From: Alphaproteobacteria bacterium
GTDB taxonomy: Bacteria; Pseudomonadota; Alphaproteobacteria; ATCC43930; CGMCC-115725
NCBI GenBank assembly: GCA_019237175.1
Contig: JAFAHP010000622.1
Span: forward strand, 1-7,357
DNA length: 7,357 nucleotides
Direction of reading: 5' to 3'
The notes under the pieces are model-generated. The model had not been told where the DNA came from. It was given only the letters and a program-made list of their open reading frames with translations, and ran no database searches. Positions 5,091 to 7,357 of this stretch are shown here, piece after piece (within the stretch, counting starts at the first letter, position 1; each line of letters begins with the position of its first letter). The position numbers were made by a program, and so were the translations under genes.

Positions 5091-6578
5091 ATGGCAACGG
5101 CAACCTTTCATCATGGCGTCAGGTTTCGCGAGCTCGAAACCGCAATTCGGGCGATCGTCACCGCCGAGAGTGCAATTTCCTTTGTGGTCGGCTCGGCGCC
5201 GGTTTGGAAAGTGCCCGGCGGCACCGAGAACGTCAACAAAGTGATAATGTGTTATAACCTGGCCGAGGCCCGCGCGGCGCTGGGCGAGCACGACAATTGG
5301 AACATTTACACTTTGATGGAGTTCGTGCAGTCAGCCTTTGTCAATTTCAGTTCGCAGGTTGCACCGGTCTTTTTCGTCAACGTGAGCGATCCGAACCAAG
5401 GCGCCGTGGCGGTGCCGCCGGCCGATTTTCCGGTCACAAATCATCGGGTGACGTTGCCAGGGGTAAACGTGATTTTTGATTCCGTCGCGATCACTTACCA
5501 AGACGACGAAGGCGAGGACCAATCGCCCCACTACGGCACCGATTACACGATGGCTTACAACGCCGAGGGCGGGCTCGTGATCACTTTGCTTGCCGGCGGC
5601 GAGCTCGCACAAGCGGCCACGATCAACGTGGGCTTTAAGCGCGCGGTGCCAGCCAGGCCGACACCGGCACAGATTATTGGCACGTACGATCCGATCGAGG
5701 ACAAATACACGGGCCTGGCATTGATCGACACGGTTTTCGGCAAGTATCGCGTCAACCCGAATTTCATTTGCACGCCGAGTTTTTCGGCGGTGCCCGAGGT
5801 CACCGCGGCCGTCACCGCGGCAAGCTATGCGATCAACGACGTGTTCACCGGGAAAGCTTTGATCGATGCCGACACGTCAATTGTGAAAGCTTACCGGGCC
5901 GTGCCCGATTACAAAAATCAAGGCTACTTTAACGATCCGCGGCAAAACTTCTTCTGGCCGATGATTCGACTCGGCAATCAGACCTATCATCCGTCAACGG
6001 TTTGGGCTTGCCTGGCGATGCACGTTGACGCGACGAACGGCGGGATCCCGTTTGAATCGCCGAGTAACAAGGTGATCCCGGCCGATGGCGCTTGCCTGAT
6101 CGATGGCACGCCGGTCGATTTAACCTTGCGGGGCGCGAACTATCTGAATTCGCAAGGAGTCATGACTGTTCTGAACTTTATCGGCGGCTGGCGGATGTGG
6201 GGCGATTGGTCGGCCGGCTTTCCCGGCACAACGGATCCCAAAGATATGTGGTCGAGCGTTAAGCGGATGATGGATTTCGTCGGCAACACGACGATTTTGA
6301 CCACGTGGCAATTTGTCGGCAAACCGATTTTGCGGCGCCTGGTCGAGCAAATCACCGATACGTTGCAAGGTTGGCTCAATCACCTTGTGGTGCGCAACGC
6401 ACTGCTTTTCGGCAATATTCAATTTCCGCGATCGCTGAATCCGGACATTGAGCTGATCGCCGGCCATATCACGTTCAAGGTGAACATCACACCGCCCACG
6501 CCGGCGGTCGATATCGAGTTTTTGCTCTCTTACGACCTCGCCGGCTTGCAAACCCTTTTCCTGGGGGAGGCCGCCTAG
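5091..6578 (+). CDS. Phage tail sheath protein (P2 FI type)
   Basis: This 495-residue protein is the contractile sheath subunit that surrounds the tail tube and shortens at infection. The N-terminus ATFHHGVRFRELETAIRAI followed by VTAESAISFVVGSAP matches the remembered P2 gpFI start (FHHGVRVLEINDGTRVI, then STVSTAIVGMV). Other sheath signatures follow: FICTPSFSAVPEVTAAV (near residues 225-241, 'iliaPg.s....v'), YFNDPRQNFFWPMIRLGNQ, 'HPSTVWACLAMHVDATNGGIPFESPSNKVI' in consecutive pieces (the 'pPS...AG..A..D...G.w.SPSN..i' motif), and YLNSQGVMTVLNFIGGWRMWGDW ('LN..GI.t.....g.r.WGnRT'). At 495 residues it is about 100 longer than P2 gpFI; residues about 120-205 may be the extra exposed domain. 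A 12-base tandem repeat at 5799-5821 encodes VTAAVTAA. The tube gene follows after one base. No Shine-Dalgarno sequence precedes the ATG; a TGTATTTATT element does. Confidence 0.95.
   Translation: MATATFHHGVRFRELETAIRAIVTAESAISFVVGSAPVWKVPGGTENVNKVIMCYNLAEARAALGEHDNWNIYTLMEFVQSAFVNFSSQVAPVFFVNVSDPNQGAVAVPPADFPVTNHRVTLPGVNVIFDSVAITYQDDEGEDQSPHYGTDYTMAYNAEGGLVITLLAGGELAQAATINVGFKRAVPARPTPAQIIGTYDPIEDKYTGLALIDTVFGKYRVNPNFICTPSFSAVPEVTAAVTAASYAINDVFTGKALIDADTSIVKAYRAVPDYKNQGYFNDPRQNFFWPMIRLGNQTYHPSTVWACLAMHVDATNGGIPFESPSNKVIPADGACLIDGTPVDLTLRGANYLNSQGVMTVLNFIGGWRMWGDWSAGFPGTTDPKDMWSSVKRMMDFVGNTTILTTWQFVGKPILRRLVEQITDTLQGWLNHLVVRNALLFGNIQFPRSLNPDIELIAGHITFKVNITPPTPAVDIEFLLSYDLAGLQTLFLGEAA
6563..6570 (+). 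promoter_or_regulatory. Strong Shine-Dalgarno for tail tube gene
   Basis: GGGGGAGG lies inside the last codons of the sheath gene, 9 bases before the ATG at 6580. It shows that this phage does use canonical ribosome binding sites. That makes the absence of one before the three TGTATTTATT genes more notable. A strong site here fits the high tube-to-sheath expression needed for a contractile tail. Confidence 0.7.
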
Positions 6579-6579
6579 T

Positions 6580-7104
6580 ATGCCAAATTTCCCGATTTCG
6601 GTTATCAACTATGTTGTGTATTCGCTCGATCGGATCGCGTCTTATCTTGGCATGGCCGACATGACCTTGAGCGACGTCCAGCAAGAGGTCGCGTCGATCA
6701 AAGGCGCCGGCGTGTTCGGCACGATCGATTATCCGATCCTCGGGCACACGGCCGACATCACGACCACGTTGAACTTTCACACTCCCAACCGCGATGCGAT
6801 TCGTTTCATGCAACAACGCGGCCGGCAAATCGAGGCCCGGGCGGCCATGGGGTATTACGACTCGGGCGCCGGCAACATCGATCCGATCGGAATGCGCTTT
6901 GTGATGAACACGCTTCCCAAAGGCCTAACGCTCGGGAGTCTCGAGGTCGCGGCGCCGAGCGGTACGAGCGTCACGCTCACCGTGGTGCGGTTGACGATTT
7001 ACGAGGGCGACGAGCGGATTTTCGAGCATGACAAGTTCGGGGCCAAATTCGAGGTCGAGGGCGAGGATTACGGGGCGCAAGTGCGCGCGATTTTGGGGCT
7101 TTAG
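6580..7104 (+). CDS. Phage major tail tube protein (P2 FII type)
   Basis: This 174-residue protein is the inner tube subunit of the contractile tail, through which DNA passes. The length is close to the P2 FII family (about 170). The N-terminal stretch FPISVINYVVYSLDRIASYLGMADMTL, then DVQQEVASIKGAGVFGTIDYPILGHTADITTTLNF, follows the family pattern of an early 'n.....d...ylG....vtLP....k...i.gaGm.G.id...G......t......t' in order. The C-terminal part has strand pairs (TLTVVRLTIYEGDERIF, then GAKFEVEGEDYGAQV) as in the beta-barrel tube fold. The ATG follows the sheath stop by one base, with GGGGGAGG at good spacing, so both are co-transcribed. Sheath-tube adjacency is characteristic of P2- and Mu-like contractile tails and supports both calls. 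Confidence 0.9.
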   Translation: MPNFPISVINYVVYSLDRIASYLGMADMTLSDVQQEVASIKGAGVFGTIDYPILGHTADITTTLNFHTPNRDAIRFMQQRGRQIEARAAMGYYDSGAGNIDPIGMRFVMNTLPKGLTLGSLEVAAPSGTSVTLTVVRLTIYEGDERIFEHDKFGAKFEVEGEDYGAQVRAILGL

Positions 7105-7141
7105 CAGTGGCAGCACGGCATGGGGCCGCGGCGGCTGATTA

Positions 7142-7169
7142 GGGGGCCGGCCCGCGGCCCTCTTCTTTT
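7142..7169 (+). terminator. Rho-independent terminator after tail tube gene
   Basis: GGGGGCC (7142-7148) pairs with GGCCCTC (7156-7162; one G-T pair) around a 7-base loop, followed by TTCTTTT to 7169. An alternative longer stem also exists: GGGGCCGCGG (7122-7131) with CCGCGGCCCT (7152-7161). It lies 37 bases after the tube stop. It would lower expression of the downstream chaperone relative to the abundant sheath and tube, a sensible arrangement. Confidence 0.75.
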
Positions 7170-7188
7170 AGCGCCCAAAAAAGGGGCC

Positions 7189-7198
7189 TGTATTTATT
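7189..7198 (+). promoter_or_regulatory. TGTATTTATT element, copy 3 (before tail chaperone gene)
   Basis: This is the third exact copy of TGTATTTATT, 4 bases before the ATG at 7203, embedded in a longer T-rich stretch. It stands 19 bases after the tail-tube terminator. That placement is what a new promoter would need, though a U-rich translation element or a second attenuator tract (see the GGGGCC at 7183-7188) is also possible. Confidence 0.5.
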
Positions 7199-7202
7199 TT
7201 TT

Positions 7203-7357
7203 ATGGAAGAAATACAGAGTCTCGAGCCGGCCAAAAACGGGGCCGATCCCTTAGTGCACAAGCTCAAGGCACCGTTGACCAGTGGCGGCCGCACCGTTGA
7301 AGAGTTAACGCTTGATTTTGACAAACTCAAAGCGCGCGGCCTCAAAGCGGTGGCGAT
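7203..7357 (+). CDS. Tail assembly chaperone, P2 gpE / Mu gp41-like (N-terminal part, cut by window end)
   Basis: Only the first 51 residues are visible. After a short polar leader (MEEIQSLEPAKNGADPLV) they read HKLKAPLTSGGRTVEELTLD, then FDKLKARGLKAVA. This matches the 'v.L..Pl..gG.tv.eLtlr.p...dl' opening of the small tail assembly chaperones that guide tube polymerisation around the tape measure protein. The position directly after sheath and tube is the P2 order (FI, FII, E). In P2 the E gene carries a programmed frameshift producing a longer E+E' product; that region would lie beyond this window. The start ATG has no Shine-Dalgarno sequence at normal spacing (GGGG at 7183-7186 is 16 bases away) and carries a TGTATTTATT element instead. 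Confidence 0.7.
   Translation, partial: MEEIQSLEPAKNGADPLVHKLKAPLTSGGRTVEELTLDFDKLKARGLKAVA

Noticed and set aside
4975..5244. 89-codon + strand frame overlapping the sheath start
   Set aside because: It has no recognisable features and conflicts with the strong P2 FI-like N-terminus of the sheath read from 5091.
6120..6608. 162-codon open frame on the minus strand inside the sheath gene
   Set aside because: It lies antisense to a well-supported sheath gene; its predicted product is rich in His/Arg with no recognisable motif, as expected from the GC-rich codon pattern of the + strand gene.
111..6749. Shared word GATCCTCGGGCA at 111 and about 6738, as a dispersed repeat
   Set aside because: It is only 12 bases, both copies lie inside coding sequence, and codon bias plausibly explains it.
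1..7357. High density of GATC, GAGCTC and GCCGGC words as a possible modification or restriction signature
   Set aside because: They occur mainly where common codon pairs (GAG-CTC, GCC-GGC, GAT-CGN) would create them. Without counts against a codon-shuffled model this cannot be separated from composition.

Overview
This window is part of the structural (late) module of a tailed phage or prophage with a contractile tail. Nine complete genes and two edge-truncated genes can be read. All but one lie on the + strand, tightly packed with ATGA or TAATG overlaps or very short gaps. The DNA is GC-rich, with many GGCC, GCCGGC and GATC words. No tRNA, integrase, attachment site, repressor or host flanking gene is present, so the host cannot be named, and prophage versus free phage cannot be decided.

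Layout. Head block, positions 2-3653: C-terminal part of a lambda-type portal, a capsid maturation protease with a probable C-terminal scaffold region, a major capsid protein of the P22-coat-like HK97-fold type, a small unknown protein, and a probable head-closure (head-tail joining) protein. Neck/tail-completion block, 3655-4903: a tiny protein with an acidic proline-rich tail, a minor tail protein Z-like protein, and a probable tail terminator. A hairpin plus T-run directly follows that gene. Then comes a 187-base gap in the + strand genes; it holds a short basic gene on the minus strand (4869-5063). Contractile tail block, 5091-7357: tail sheath (P2 FI type), tail tube (P2 FII type), a rho-independent terminator, and the start of a tail assembly chaperone (P2 E / Mu gp41 type) cut by the window end.

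How the genes work together. The portal forms the DNA entry vertex. The protease-scaffold organises and then matures the capsid lattice. The head-closure, Z-like and terminator proteins finish the head and tail ends. Sheath and tube build the contractile tail, and the chaperone helps assemble it on the tape measure protein, which should lie just beyond the window.

The most unusual features are non-coding. An identical 10-base word, TGTATTTATT, sits 4-7 bases before the start codons of the protease, sheath and chaperone genes, two of which follow terminators. A three-copy 11-base tandem repeat lies between the capsid gene and the next gene. The reverse-strand KQAVAI-type small gene interrupts the otherwise one-directional operon.
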